A model generated the notes under the pieces. It was not told where the DNA came from and made no database searches. It saw nothing but the letters and a program-made list of their open reading frames with translations. The position numbers and the translations under genes were made by a program. From Globomyces pollinis-pini (lineage: Eukaryota > Chytridiomycota > Chytridiomycetes > Rhizophydiales > Globomycetaceae): a stretch of DNA of 64,000 nucleotides. This document shows, one piece after another, positions 12,651 through 23,726 of the stretch (position 1 is the stretch's first letter; every line of letters begins with the position of its first letter). The stretch is taken from the NCBI GenBank assembly GCA_025399215.1, contig MU621147.1, positions 1 to 64,000 on the forward strand, written 5' to 3'.

Positions 12651-13374
12651 TCGACTTTTTTAACTTGACTGTGAAGATGCAATTGTTTGGGATAGTTTAA
12701 ACGTGTTATCTAACGCGCCAAACAAATCAATTCATTTAACCAAGAGTAATTTAGAGTGCCTGGGGTTCAGTAAAAAGAATTAATGTTATTATTTATGATC
12801 TTTGTATTTTTGTTTCGAATTTTGAACTTTAGCAAGAGTGTTTGAACAATTAAGGGATATATTTAAGAATAAATGATTAGACCAAGAGTCTTGAGAATGT
12901 TTTTTCCTGAAAGGGCAGTGATTGATTGAAGCTTACCAAATTAACGAAATTGCGCGTCTTGGTCCGAATATGCAACCACTTTATCTTAACCCAGAACAAA
13001 TATTCACGACAATCGGACAATCCAACTTCACTCGAGAACTAATCATACAAATGGTAACATTATAGCCCACACATATCATACAAATTGACATTAACAAATA
13101 CACCGTTTCCCAGATTTTTTCAGATTTGTAATTACTAAACTGTCCCGACATGTTCAAATGCTAATATGCTACTAACATGTTAAGGACAAAACTAGTCCAA
13201 ACCATTCCAAGCGTGAGATAAAAATAGCGCGAATTATAGTCCAGCTCATACCCAAATGACGGTAAGATCAATGGTTTCAAAACGAAATAATTCATTTGAT
13301 TTTTTGTTTTTTCACAATGAAAGTGGATGGTGAAATGTCAATTAAAAAATCATTTTACTTTTTAAAACAGCACA
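12651..13374. other. 724-bp gap, possible small unresolved gene on +
   Basis: Most of this stretch is AT-rich and featureless. About 12933-13060 on the plus strand is coding-like in one frame (YQINEIARLGPN, QIFTTIGQSNFTRELIIQM) and ends before a GTAACA that could be a splice donor. An upstream frame beginning MIRPRVLRMFFPE (about 12873) stops before it and no good intron joins the two. It may be a small gene with an unseen structure, or chance. The part next to 13375 would hold the makorin promoter. Confidence 0.3.
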
Positions 13375-14358
13375 ATGGAAAGTGAGAATATGAGACAGTC
13401 CACAAGCAAAAACAAGTATAGAAACTGCAAATTTTATGCTATTGGTAAATGTTGGAATGGTGCTCAATGTCGATTCACTCATTCAGATAATACTCCCTCT
13501 TCTACTCTTCAATTTGGAACAAATTGTAAATATTCTCATCAAAACAGTTTGGAAGATGAAAAAGATTGTACTATATGTTTAGAACCTGTAAAATCTTCAT
13601 TTGGACTGTTGGTAAATTGTGATCATGTCTTTTGTATGGATTGTATAACGACTTGGAGAAAGAATGATGGATCTTCTATGTCTACCGAAGCTGTCAGAAG
13701 TTGTCCAACCTGTAGATTAGAAAGTATCTATGTTATACCTTCGGATATACATTTAACAGGACAAGCTAAAACCGATTATGTTGAAAACTATATTCAATCT
13801 AAAGCTGATATTCATTGTAAAAGATTCAATTATGGTGGAGGATTTTGTCCATTTCGTCATACCTGTTTTTTTAAACATCATGATAGATTTGGAAATGATT
13901 TGAAAGCTGATCAGAAACTTAAATGGGAAGCTAATCAGGCTAGAAATGGACAGGCTATCAATGATATACCTGGATCTATCGCATCTATAAGAGACCGACA
14001 ACTTCGACAAAGTAGAAATCAACAAGCTGATTTAGGAATAACACAATTAATGAATAGCCGAAGTCAACAAGATGAATCAAGAATAATACAAATAATGAAT
14101 AGACATTTGTCTTTGTCTTATACTTCCGAAAGTGACATGGAATATCTGGCAGATGTACTTCAACTTCGATTACAGATGGAACAACATGTTCCATATTTGG
14201 ATGAACTGGAAGAATTTGATGAATACTCTGACTTTGGTGAAGAATATGAAGAAGAATTTGGACATGAAGATTATGAACATGAGTTTTATGGTGAAGAATA
14301 TGAAGATATTGAACATGAATTTTATGCATCTGATGGGTATGATGAAAATTACTATTGA
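13375..14358 (+). CDS. Makorin-type RING E3 ubiquitin ligase
   Basis: A single 327-codon exon. Residues ~17-36 form a C3H zinc finger (CKFYAIGKCWNGAQCRFTH) and a second, partial C3H follows (GTNCKYSH). A C3HC4 RING starts near residue 65 (CTICLEPV, CDHVFCMDCITTW, CPTCR). A makorin-style third C3H near residues 147-167 follows (KRFNYGGGFCPFRHTCFFKH). This order is diagnostic of makorins, which are ubiquitin ligases with RNA-binding zinc fingers. The last ~60 residues are a very acidic Glu/Tyr/Asp tail (repeats of EEYE/HEFY), unlike metazoan makorins. It has no introns, unlike most neighbours. Confidence 0.9.
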   Translation: MESENMRQSTSKNKYRNCKFYAIGKCWNGAQCRFTHSDNTPSSTLQFGTNCKYSHQNSLEDEKDCTICLEPVKSSFGLLVNCDHVFCMDCITTWRKNDGSSMSTEAVRSCPTCRLESIYVIPSDIHLTGQAKTDYVENYIQSKADIHCKRFNYGGGFCPFRHTCFFKHHDRFGNDLKADQKLKWEANQARNGQAINDIPGSIASIRDRQLRQSRNQQADLGITQLMNSRSQQDESRIIQIMNRHLSLSYTSESDMEYLADVLQLRLQMEQHVPYLDELEEFDEYSDFGEEYEEEFGHEDYEHEFYGEEYEDIEHEFYASDGYDENYY

Positions 14359-14523
14359 ACAGAATACTGGAATTGTTTTAATTTAACACCTCTATTTGTT
14401 TTTTTATGAATAAAAGATCCCTTCGCTAATTGCATCATAATTAATTAAATTGAAGAAACAATCAATTGGAAATACAAATATTTCATTTGGAATCAAGTCA
14501 ATTATATATATTGTGATCAATTA

Positions 14524-15510
14524 TTAGACCAAGATAGTTTCTCTGAGTTCATCCAAATCATCATTTTTAACGGATACACCAATAAATTCAACCTTATTTG
14601 GTATATGTTCAAATAAGAAATCTTCATTCTCATACCCCAAGAATTCTTCATGAATATCTGCTTGATTGGCAACATCACTTGCTCTTGTTTTTCTTAATCG
14701 ATTTCTAAAAAATCAGTATAATTTACATCATTAAAAATGGTTTTTATCAATGATGTAGTGTAAATGATTCGATACAAGTAAATGATTCGAAACTTTCTGT
14801 TATGTAATGTAATGAATGGCTGTGTACTTGGATGTATAATGTAATGAATGGTGTAGAGTAATTGATCATAGACAGGTAGGTCATGTAAATGAAATTCATA
14901 TGAAAATCAATTTGTATATGATGGATATCTAAAAGATACATTACATTTCTGATTCTAAAATTTGTTGAATTTTGAGTGGTTTAAATGCCAATAAAGAATC
15001 CATTTTATTACAAAGTATTACCACAGGTAATGAAAACTTTGCAACTTCAGAAAGAATCAATAGATTGTATAAAGATTCAGCAACCTTTACCGATTGTTTG
15101 ACAAAAGTTGTAGCATCAATGATAAAAATTAATGATTTGGTAGATTGTAGATGATTTGATAACTTGAATTGTAATTTTTCGTGACCTACAATAAAATGAG
15201 TGGTTTGATTAGAGAACCAGGTAAATCTACAAGGTAAATATTATTTTGTTTAAAGTGATGAATGTTTTCAGTGATTGATGTACAAGTATCCAATAATTGA
15301 TGACGAGTCCACTATAAGATTAAGTATTGTAATAGAATACTTTATAGAATAAAGTAGTTTTTCCAGCATCACATAAACCAACCAAGAGTACTTTATTCTT
15401 TTTCGTTTTTTGGAAAGAATACCATAGATAAACTAAGATGAATAGAGGGAATACCTACTTGGTATGAGTAGAGCTACTATGATTATAATTAGATAAATTG
15501 AGTTTGTCAT
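14524..15510 (-). CDS. Signal recognition particle receptor beta subunit
   Basis: Exon 1 encodes an N-terminal membrane anchor (MTNSIYLIIIIVALLIP). Short introns lead to a Ras-like GTPase domain: G1 LLVGLCDAGKTTL, G3 region NIYLVDLPGHEKLQFKLS, then SLIFIIDATTF and G4 VVILCNKMDSL. The terminal exon carries NRLRKTRASDV and KVEFIGVSVKND, as in SRPRB. SRPRB anchors the SRP receptor alpha subunit at the ER for co-translational targeting. The junction ESE-I-NRLRKTR (human …EKELNTLRVTR) defines a 240-nt intron at 14705-14944, long for this genome. It is convergent with makorin. Confidence 0.9.
14705..14944 (-). other. 240-nt intron with internal short repeats
   Basis: On the minus strand it starts GTAATG and ends TTTTTTAG, joining the conserved SRPRB residues in phase. 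It is 7-10 times longer than the usual intron here. It contains direct repeats, seen on the plus strand: TAAATGATTCGA at 14761 and 14779, and AATGTAATGAATGG twice between about 14806 and 14852. No gene was recognised in it. Confidence 0.7.
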
Positions 15511-15649
15511 GGATGAAATTTTCAATGTGAAGAATGAATTCCAAACTTTTCCAGATGTTACCAACTCAATAGAAATTAGTATGAAATCAATTAAAATTCT
15601 TATTTTAAACTGGCTGAAATAAAACTGATTTTGATACCAGGTTTTTTGT

Positions 15650-15724
15650 TCATCAATTAATAAAAAACCAAATAGAAAACATTCAGGATTAATCCATTCA
15701 ATTCTTTATCATCAATTAATAAAA
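15650..15724. repeat. 16-bp direct repeat upstream of adenylate kinase
   Basis: TCATCAATTAATAAAA occurs at about 15650-15665 and again at 15709-15724, 59 bp apart, in the intergenic region shared by the divergent SRPRB and adenylate kinase genes. It could be a small duplication or a pair of regulatory sites. Confidence 0.5.
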
Positions 15725-15747
15725 GGATTCTTGTTTTGTATTCTTAA

Positions 15748-16572
<825 letters not shown>

Positions 16573-16764
16573 AGTGATTAATATATCATATACAACTCAA
16601 AAATTACATGTATGGCTGTGTGTTGGAGACTTCCGAATTGCATCCATACACAATATTATTGCTAATAATGGCCGGTAGTGGTAAAGACACTGTAAATGAT
16701 TAATTACAAAGTACTTTATTAATCTGACGTTAAAAGTGATTGTACTATTTGCCTATGGATCATT

Positions 16765-17574
16765 TTATACATCTAACATAAATATTAATTCATTTACCCT
16801 ATCTTCCACTTGATCAATCTGATCCATATCAATTTGACGATTCAAAATCAACCCCATTTGTGTTTTTAATTCATCAATCTAACAACATTTAATCATACAA
16901 GAGTTTATACCTCATTAGGCTTTATCAAATCTTGTTCGAGTATTGATTTTTTGGAGTTCAATAGTAGATTAGACTACCGGTCAATTGCAATGTACAATTA
17001 CCATTTCCAAGATATTTTTATGAGCTTCAATAGGGTTTTTGATATTGGATTTGAATTGATATACTGTATCCATAAGATTTGTCCAATTTAAATCTTGTTC
17101 TGATAAAGAAATATGATCTATCTGAGGATATCTTAAACATTGATTGGACTCTATACAAATGTGATGTAAATCCATTGTAGATGAATTTTTAAAACAATCC
17201 AGTAATGTTTTGATACTAGTACTTAGATCTTGAGTTATACTATCATCATTTGAATGTGTTGATATTATTAAGTTTAAATGTGGAAACTTTATAGTTACTG
17301 TATCTTCATTTAATAGTATCATTGAAGGATTTAGTTTAGTTAAAATGTAATAGTTTTCTAAAGATTGGAATACGATCAATTGACAGTTATTGATTGTACC
17401 AGACCAAAAACAAGATAATTTTGAAAGAGTTAAACTAGTTCCAATTGGTAAAGTGAAATGAGTGAAAGCTTTGAATAACAGAGTATCCAAGATAGGAGTT
17501 GATTGACATTTGATGAAGTAGGAATGAATTAGTAGTGTATCCATGATGTCCATTTTGATTTCTTTTGTTACCAT
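16765..17574 (-). CDS. Hypothetical protein, unknown function
   Basis: The ATG at 17572-17574 opens a ~195-codon exon (MVTKEIKMDIMDTLLIHSYF…). Two further small exons follow through a 28-nt intron (GTAATT…CGGTAG, about 16978-17005) and a second intron ending TTGTTAG. They add SNLLLNSKKSILEQD and IDELKTQMGLILNRQIDMD before a TAA at 16765. The product is about 235 residues with no membrane segment, and its C-terminus is helical and charged. No family was recognised. Its start codon lies only 18 bp from the first ATG of the divergent scramblase-like gene. Confidence 0.6.
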
Positions 17575-17592
17575 TTTTACAGTACCGTTTTG

Positions 17593-18856
17593 ATGTCATT
17601 CCATACCAAATTACTAAATCAAACAAAAAACTTCAACTGTTCTCATGGATGGATGCTATCAAATACAAAAATTCAATTTCGTCTTTATTCTCGTTTAAGT
17701 TCTCCTTCATCTTCAAGAAGACCTTTAAAACAACCATTAAAACAACCATTAAAATCTATCATCTCTTCTCAATCAAATTTACAAATATCTGGTTTAGATG
17801 GTGTATTGTCTCATCCTTCTCTAATGGTTGCTCGTCAATTGGAAATGTTAAACGTCTTTCTCGGTTGTATAAAATCATCAAATTGTTAAATTTGTAGATG
17901 AACAAGCAAATAAATATGCATTAACAAATATTAATGGAACTCAAGTGGGATTTATAGCCGAACATGATCAATCATTCAAAAGTGCAATCTTTAGACAATT
18001 GTTTAAAACTAGAAGAGCTTTTAAAGCGGATATTTTAGATTCAAATGGAAATGTTGTATTGAAAATTGATAGACCATTCACTTGGTTTCTCAATTCCACT
18101 ATATCGATTCTGACACCCAATAATGAAGTCATTGGGACAGTGAAATCAGATTGGCATCTGTGGAGAAGACGTTATGATGTTTTTTTAAGGTTTATATTAT
18201 TTAATTGGTTATTAACAAGTTAGAAATGATCAAATTGCTAGAATCGATGGTGGTTTTATGACTTGGCAGTTTGAAAGTGTCGATGAAGCTGGAAATCCAG
18301 TTTCATTAGTAGATCGTAACTTTATGGGTTTTGCCATCGAAGTATAGACTAACAAACTCTAATTTATTTAGATTTTTACTGATATGGGGCAATATGTTGT
18401 TCATTATGAATCTACTCCAAATTCAACTCGTTCATTATCTTTAGGTTAGATTGTTGACATTGGACTTATTGCTTAGATGAACGTGCGGTCTTTTTGGCTT
18501 GTGCCGTCACGATTGATATAGATTATTTTAGTCGACATTCGTCTTCTGGCCATGGAATCATCCCTCCCATTGGTGTTATGGGTACCGGAAGTACTATACC
18601 TCCTGTAGGTGGAGGTCTACCTCCAGTAGATGCTGGTCCTCAAATGAACCCATTTGGTGACTCATCGACAGAGACATTCGGAGAATCCTCTGTTGGTGAT
18701 CAATCACAAACAAGCTCGAATACTTGGGGAGATGATGAATTCTTGTCTGACGACCAAGCTAATATATTCTCTGACACTCAAGCAACCGGGTCGGAAGAAA
18801 GTCAGGGTTTATTAGGTTCTTTATGGGATACTTTTACAGATAGTGGTAGTGATTGA
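17593..18856 (+). CDS. Mitochondrial scramblase-like protein (Aim25/PLSCR family)
   Basis: The N-terminus is basic and serine-rich, like a mitochondrial presequence. The better start may be the in-frame ATG at 17653 (MLSNTKIQFRLYSRLSSP), which leaves room for a promoter. The scramblase/LURP-one fold follows: NKYALTNINGTQVGFIAEH, RQLFKTRRAFKADILDSNG, RPFTWFLNSTISI, VKSDWHLWRRRYDVFL, GGFMTWQF, DRNFMGFAIE, DMGQYVVHYES and ERAVFLACAVTIDIDYFSR. The C-terminus is a Gly/Pro- then Ser/Asp-rich tail ending GSD. Several 25-40-nt introns interrupt it. The fungal Aim25 family is mitochondrial; the biochemical role is uncertain. Confidence 0.85.
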
Positions 18857-19070
18857 TAATATAACTTTGCTATTACATTCCGTGATTAATCAATCATTTA
18901 TAACATATTTGGGACGTGAATCCTACTTGTAAGTTATCCAATTTGACAAATGGTCTTTATATGGTACCGGTTCGAAATTTCTCAGCAGCAATCCTCAGGT
19001 TTTTAACAATGGTCAACAAAGATGGCCACAATCGTGGAAAATAGGTTAATTTATTTGATAATCAGATTGA

Positions 19071-20472
19071 ATGGAAGAGAACCATACACTGAAGCCAACG
19101 TAACTCTCTTCTCAATTGTTTTAAATTTTTAGTAAAGATGATGGACGAGCATTGGGTCGTACCAAAAGTTTCTCCAGGTTACCAACATTTCAATTAAAAA
19201 ACTAGTGCGGTTAAAAATGCAGTTGGTTCGAGGATACGAAGTGGAACGTAAGATTTAATAGATTCATGAGTTAGTATTCACAAAGATCAACAACCATTAG
19301 ATCCAGAAAAATATCCTCAACTACCTACTCAACCAGAAACTGACAAGAGCAAACAGATTGAACAATATTTGAAAGAAGAAAAGAAGAAACAAATCGAATC
19401 CAGCGATCAAATCAAACTGTTGATTTTAGGAACCTCAAATTCAGGAAAATCAACATTTCTCAAACAATTAAAACTTTTATATGGAAATGGATTCACAGAG
19501 AAGGAATTAACTCAAGCAAAACACTCTGCAATCCTTAGTTTATTAACCATGAGTTGTGATATCCTCATTCGATGTCCTGAAGATTACAGATTGAAACATC
19601 AAGAATTATTTCATTTTAGTGAAAATGAACCAGGTCCATACGTTGCTCTACCATTTCTGGTCATTAAAAGTATCAAAACTTTATGGAAAGATCCTGTTTT
19701 TCAAACGGAATTTGAAACATTAAAGTCCGATTTACCAAATTCTGCAGTTTAGTAACCTAAAGAAATCAACTGATTCTAGTTTTTTTGATAAAGTTTCTGA
19801 TATCGGAAATCCAAATTATGTGTTATCAAATGAAGGTATAAATTCAAAATTCTTTTATAATTAGATGTATTATTGCTAAGAACCGTGACTCAATCAGTTT
19901 CTGATACAGTATTGACCATAGACAATCATGTCATGCATTTCTATGACGTTAGTGGATTAAAACATCACCGAAAACAATGGATAACTTATTTTGATGATGT
20001 GATTTCAATTGTGTTTGTGGTTGATATATCCTCTTATGATAAAACAATGGCAGAAGATCCAGATATGAATCAGATGGTTGATGCATTACAGTTATTTGAT
20101 AGTATTGTTAATAATCCTACTTTGGCGAAACCAGCAATGATTTTATTCTTCAATAAGAAGGATATTTTTGAGCAGAAAATCAAGAAAGTACCTCTTTCTA
20201 AATACTTTACGGATTTTAAAGGTTTCTTTTTGTTACAAGAGTCTAATTGTAGGTCCTGATTATCAAACCGTAGATGGACTGAATTACTTTCGTGACACTT
20301 TTACAAATCTAATTCATAATAAGAAAAAGGTGTTATCCGTTCATCTAACGTGCTGTACCGACAGTAAGGCTATGTCTGCAATAGTAACACATGTGATGTA
20401 AGTGCATATTTAAATTTACTGTATAGCTATTCTATTGTTAAACGAAACCTAACTAATTATATGGGAGTCTAA
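19071..20472 (+). CDS. Divergent heterotrimeric G-protein alpha subunit A
   Basis: Eight exons (19071-19099, 19133-19177, 19206-19247, 19275-19751, 19780-19835, 19865-20221, 20253-20397, 20427-20472) join to 1,197 nt (398 aa). G1 is GTSNSGKSTFLKQ. A helical domain is present. Switch I is LLRTVTQ, with Arg and Thr at the catalytic-Arg and Mg-Thr positions. Switch II is DVSGLKHHRKQW, G4 NKKDIF and G5 CCTDS. The last exon supplies exactly the 25 residues expected after TDx in G-alpha alpha5, ending NLTNYMGV. The switch-II glutamine of the canonical DVGGQ is leucine here, a change that cripples GTP hydrolysis in well-studied G-alphas. The N-terminus lacks Met-Gly. Paralogues lie at 23727 and 33062. 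Confidence 0.9.
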
Positions 20473-20852
20473 TGATATATTAGTAGAAGCATAGATTGTA
20501 CAATTGAATGCTTTTCTGATCAGTGTTTAATAAATTGAAAACTTGACTTGCATATTAGAATCAACAAGTTGAGTACACGATCAGATAGATTTACTGGAGT
20601 TTACATTTAAAAATGCTTTTACGTTTAATGGACACCAATAACTTTTCCAACTCAGATCTACACAAGCTTTCGATATATACGTGATTTGAATAGCTGATAT
20701 GATACCAAATAGATCTACTTTTTTTTGATTGAGGTAAAAGGTGGATGTCAATTGCCCTTTAAGGGTCCCAGAAGAGAGCGGCGCATTGACTCCCTTTAAA
20801 ACATTTCAATTCATTTTACCCTTTAACATTCAATTGAAGAATTTTAAATCCA
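20473..20852. other. 380-bp intergenic region upstream of Argonaute
   Basis: It separates the end of G-alpha A from the Argonaute ATG. The sequence is AT-rich with a run GATCTACTTTTTTTTG near 20710-20727. No RNA gene or strong coding signal was seen, and an open frame at 20741-21031 conflicts with the conserved Argonaute frame. It presumably holds the Argonaute promoter. Confidence 0.4.
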
Positions 20853-23590
20853 ATGTTTCCTTCAAGACCAGCAACAGGGACAAATGGAAGATTAGTCCAG
20901 GTTCGATCAAACTTCTTTCCAATCACTACATTACCAGACTCAGTCATTCACCATTATTCAGTAAGCATTGTGCCCGATGTTCCTCCTGTAAGATATCAGT
21001 CCATTTATCACTCTCATTAGGCCAAAAATAGAAAAATATTCCAATTATGGGAGCAAGCAGCGAATGATCAGGGAATATTAGAAGGAGTCAATCCTGTCTT
21101 TGATGGACGATTCAATATGTACTCTCCTACTGCATTACCCTTTCAGAGCGATATGACAGTGTTTAGCATTGATTATTATGATGAAGATGAATTTCCGGAA
21201 TGGTATACTTGTATTCTTTCCTCACCTTCAGCGCAAATCCAACTGAAAAATGTTTAGAAAGACGACCAAAAGTATTCGAAATGACGTTGACTAAAATCAC
21301 TAATATCTCCATGGAATCGCTAAAGTTCTTTTTGAACGGTATCACATCTGAAACGCCTGATGAAGCATTGGCGGTGTTGGAGGTAGTGATGGCTCACAGA
21401 CCATCTTTAAGATTCACAACTGTTGGTAGATGCTTTTATACACCAGATCAAGCCGTTCAGATCGCAAATGGTGCACAATTATGGCAAGGTTTCCATCAGA
21501 GTTTACGACCTGCCTTTGGAAATTTGTTGATTAACTTGGATGTATCTGCAACTGCATTTTATCAACCAGGTATTTATCTACGGTTTAATAATGTTAGGTC
21601 CTGTTGTAGATATAATGGCAAAAATCTTAAACAGATCTCCAAAGGATACAAAACTGTTGAATGATCGCGACAGAATACGAGTGGAAAAAGCTGTTCGAGG
21701 TTTAAAAATTGTTGTCACACACCGAGGACAAATACGTAGAAAGTACAAGATTACCAAATTAACAAATACTGATGCCACTACCACCATGTTTACTTTGAAT
21801 GATTCATCAACAGAGGAATCTGTACAAAATTATTTCTTGCGAAAATATTCAAAAAAATTACTATTTCCTCATTTACCTTGTATAGTTGTTGGTGATTTAG
21901 ACAGACCAGTTTATTTACCAATGGAAGTTTGTGAAATTGTTCCAGGACAGAGACATCTCAAAAAATTAAACGAGCGACAAACTGCAGAAATGATTAAATT
22001 CACTTGTCAACCACCTCATATTCGCTCAAACAAAATTGCAGCCGGAATAACGTTGCTACAAGATCGTGATGATGAATATTTAAAGGATTTTGGTGTATCT
22101 ATTGGCAAAGAGATGTTGACTATTCCTGCAAGAATTTTAGCTCCGCCTACGATCTCTTACCATCCAGCATCCAAAGAACCATTTATCACCCCAGCTGAAG
22201 GTTCTTGGAATCTCAGGGACAAAATGGTGGCACAAGGAGTTACATTAGCATCTTGGTCAGTAGTTGTATTTGGTACTGAACAAGATATATCAGTTCCATC
22301 AACTCAAAAGTTCATTACTTTACTTTGTCAGACTTGTGAAGAATGTGGTGTGTTTGGTAAAGATATACTCTTTCTAACTTTTAGTGGAAGCAAAACAACC
22401 CCCAATAACATATGCATCATCAACAGGAAACATTGAAAAGGTTTTAATTGATGCGTACATGATTGCTGGTAATTCTTATCAGCGACGACCGCAGCTGATC
22501 ATGTGTATTTTACCTAATACCGGAGTTCCATTATATGCAGAAATCAAACGAGTATCAGATACCGTTGTTGGTATTGCAACACAATGCATCCAAGCAAAGC
22601 ATCTCTATGCAGCCAAAAGACAGTACTGTGCAAACGTTTGTCTCAAAATGAATGTCAAACTTGGTGGGATGAACAGTTTCCTATCAAGTATGCAATTGCC
22701 ATTTGTAAGTGATAAACCAACAATTGTGATCGGCGCTGATGTTACTGTATGAAAATACCTTGATTAATTATGTAGCATCCTGCCATGGGTTCATCTGCCA
22801 CTCAATCGATTGCAGCATTGGTGGGATCTCTTGACGCACAATGCTCGCGATATTCTGCCGCCATAAGATCTCAAAGTGGTCGCACAGAATATATCCAAGA
22901 TATAGCGGGTATGATGACTGAATTATTGCGATCGTTTTATCAATCATCTGGTGTGAAACCTGAATCAATACTTGTCTATCGTGATGCTGTTTCGGAATCT
23001 CAATTTGCTGAAGTTTTGGAGCGTGAATTGCATTCGATTATTACCGCATGTAATGAATTGGAGGCTGGTTATCGACCGCGAATCACCTACATAGCTGTAC
23101 AAAAACGTCATCATGCCCGTTTCTTTCCAATCAGGAAAGAAGATTCTGATCGATCCGGGAATGTTTTACCAGGGACTGTAGTAGAAACTCATATTACACA
23201 TCCCTCAGAATTTGATTTTTATCTATGTTCTCATCCAGGTTTACAAGGTAAGTGACAAAACTTTGACTATCAGGAACTTCAAAGCCAACCCATTATCATG
23301 TACTTCATGATGAGAATGAGCAGACTTCGGATTCTTTACAAGAGTTAACATACAGGTTATGTTATTTGTATTGTCGTGCGACACGATCAGTATCTGTTGT
23401 GCCTCCGGCTTACTATGCCCATTTGGTAGCCACTAGAGCAAGATTCCACATTAATGAATCCGCAGGAGAAGAGGATTATAGAAATTCTTTTAATTTTAAT
23501 GCCAGTGGAACAGATGTACCTAAACCAACGTCCGAGAAATTGTTTTCCACCGTTAAACCCGAACTTTCAAAGGTCATGTATTTTATGTGA
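20853..23590 (+). CDS. Argonaute (AGO clade)
   Basis: Seven exons (20853-20987, 21021-21202, 21232-21569, 21598-22347, 22385-22746, 22776-23247, 23274-23590) join to 2,556 nt (851 aa). The N domain, linker, PAZ (residues ~230-350), MID ([20 protein letters not shown] region) and PIWI domains are all present. The slicer tetrad is intact: Asp in IGADVTHP, Glu in SGRTEYIQD, Asp in [11 protein letters not shown] and His in [14 protein letters not shown]. It should therefore bind small RNAs and cleave targets, which implies an RNAi pathway. The introns (33, 29, 28, 37, 29, 26 nt) all fall between conserved residues. It is flanked on both sides by divergent G-alpha genes in the same direction. Confidence 0.96.
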
Positions 23591-23726
23591 TGTCCATCTC
23601 GTAATATATACATTTAATATCTTCAATATGTACATTGTTTTTTTCATATCTACACGAGACTATAGGTAAACAAAAAACAAAATAAATTGTAATGATACTT
23701 TATTTTTCATTCAAATCTCAAATCTT

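Noticed and set aside
13060..13140. In-frame TAG followed by more open frame, suggesting stop-codon recoding
   Set aside because: TAA, TAG and TGA all end conserved genes at the expected lengths elsewhere, so a variant code is not supported.
14747..14941. Open frame of 64 codons on the minus strand inside SRPRB
   Set aside because: It lies within the 240-nt intron, is out of frame with both exons and shows no protein features.
18959..19043. Possible tRNA T-loop (GGTTCGAAAT) and a 27-codon frame
   Set aside because: No acceptor or anticodon stems could be paired around it, and the frame has no family features; both look like chance.
20741..21031. Open frame across the Argonaute start
   Set aside because: The conserved Argonaute N domain lies in another frame from the ATG at 20853, with a clean 33-nt intron at 20988-21020.
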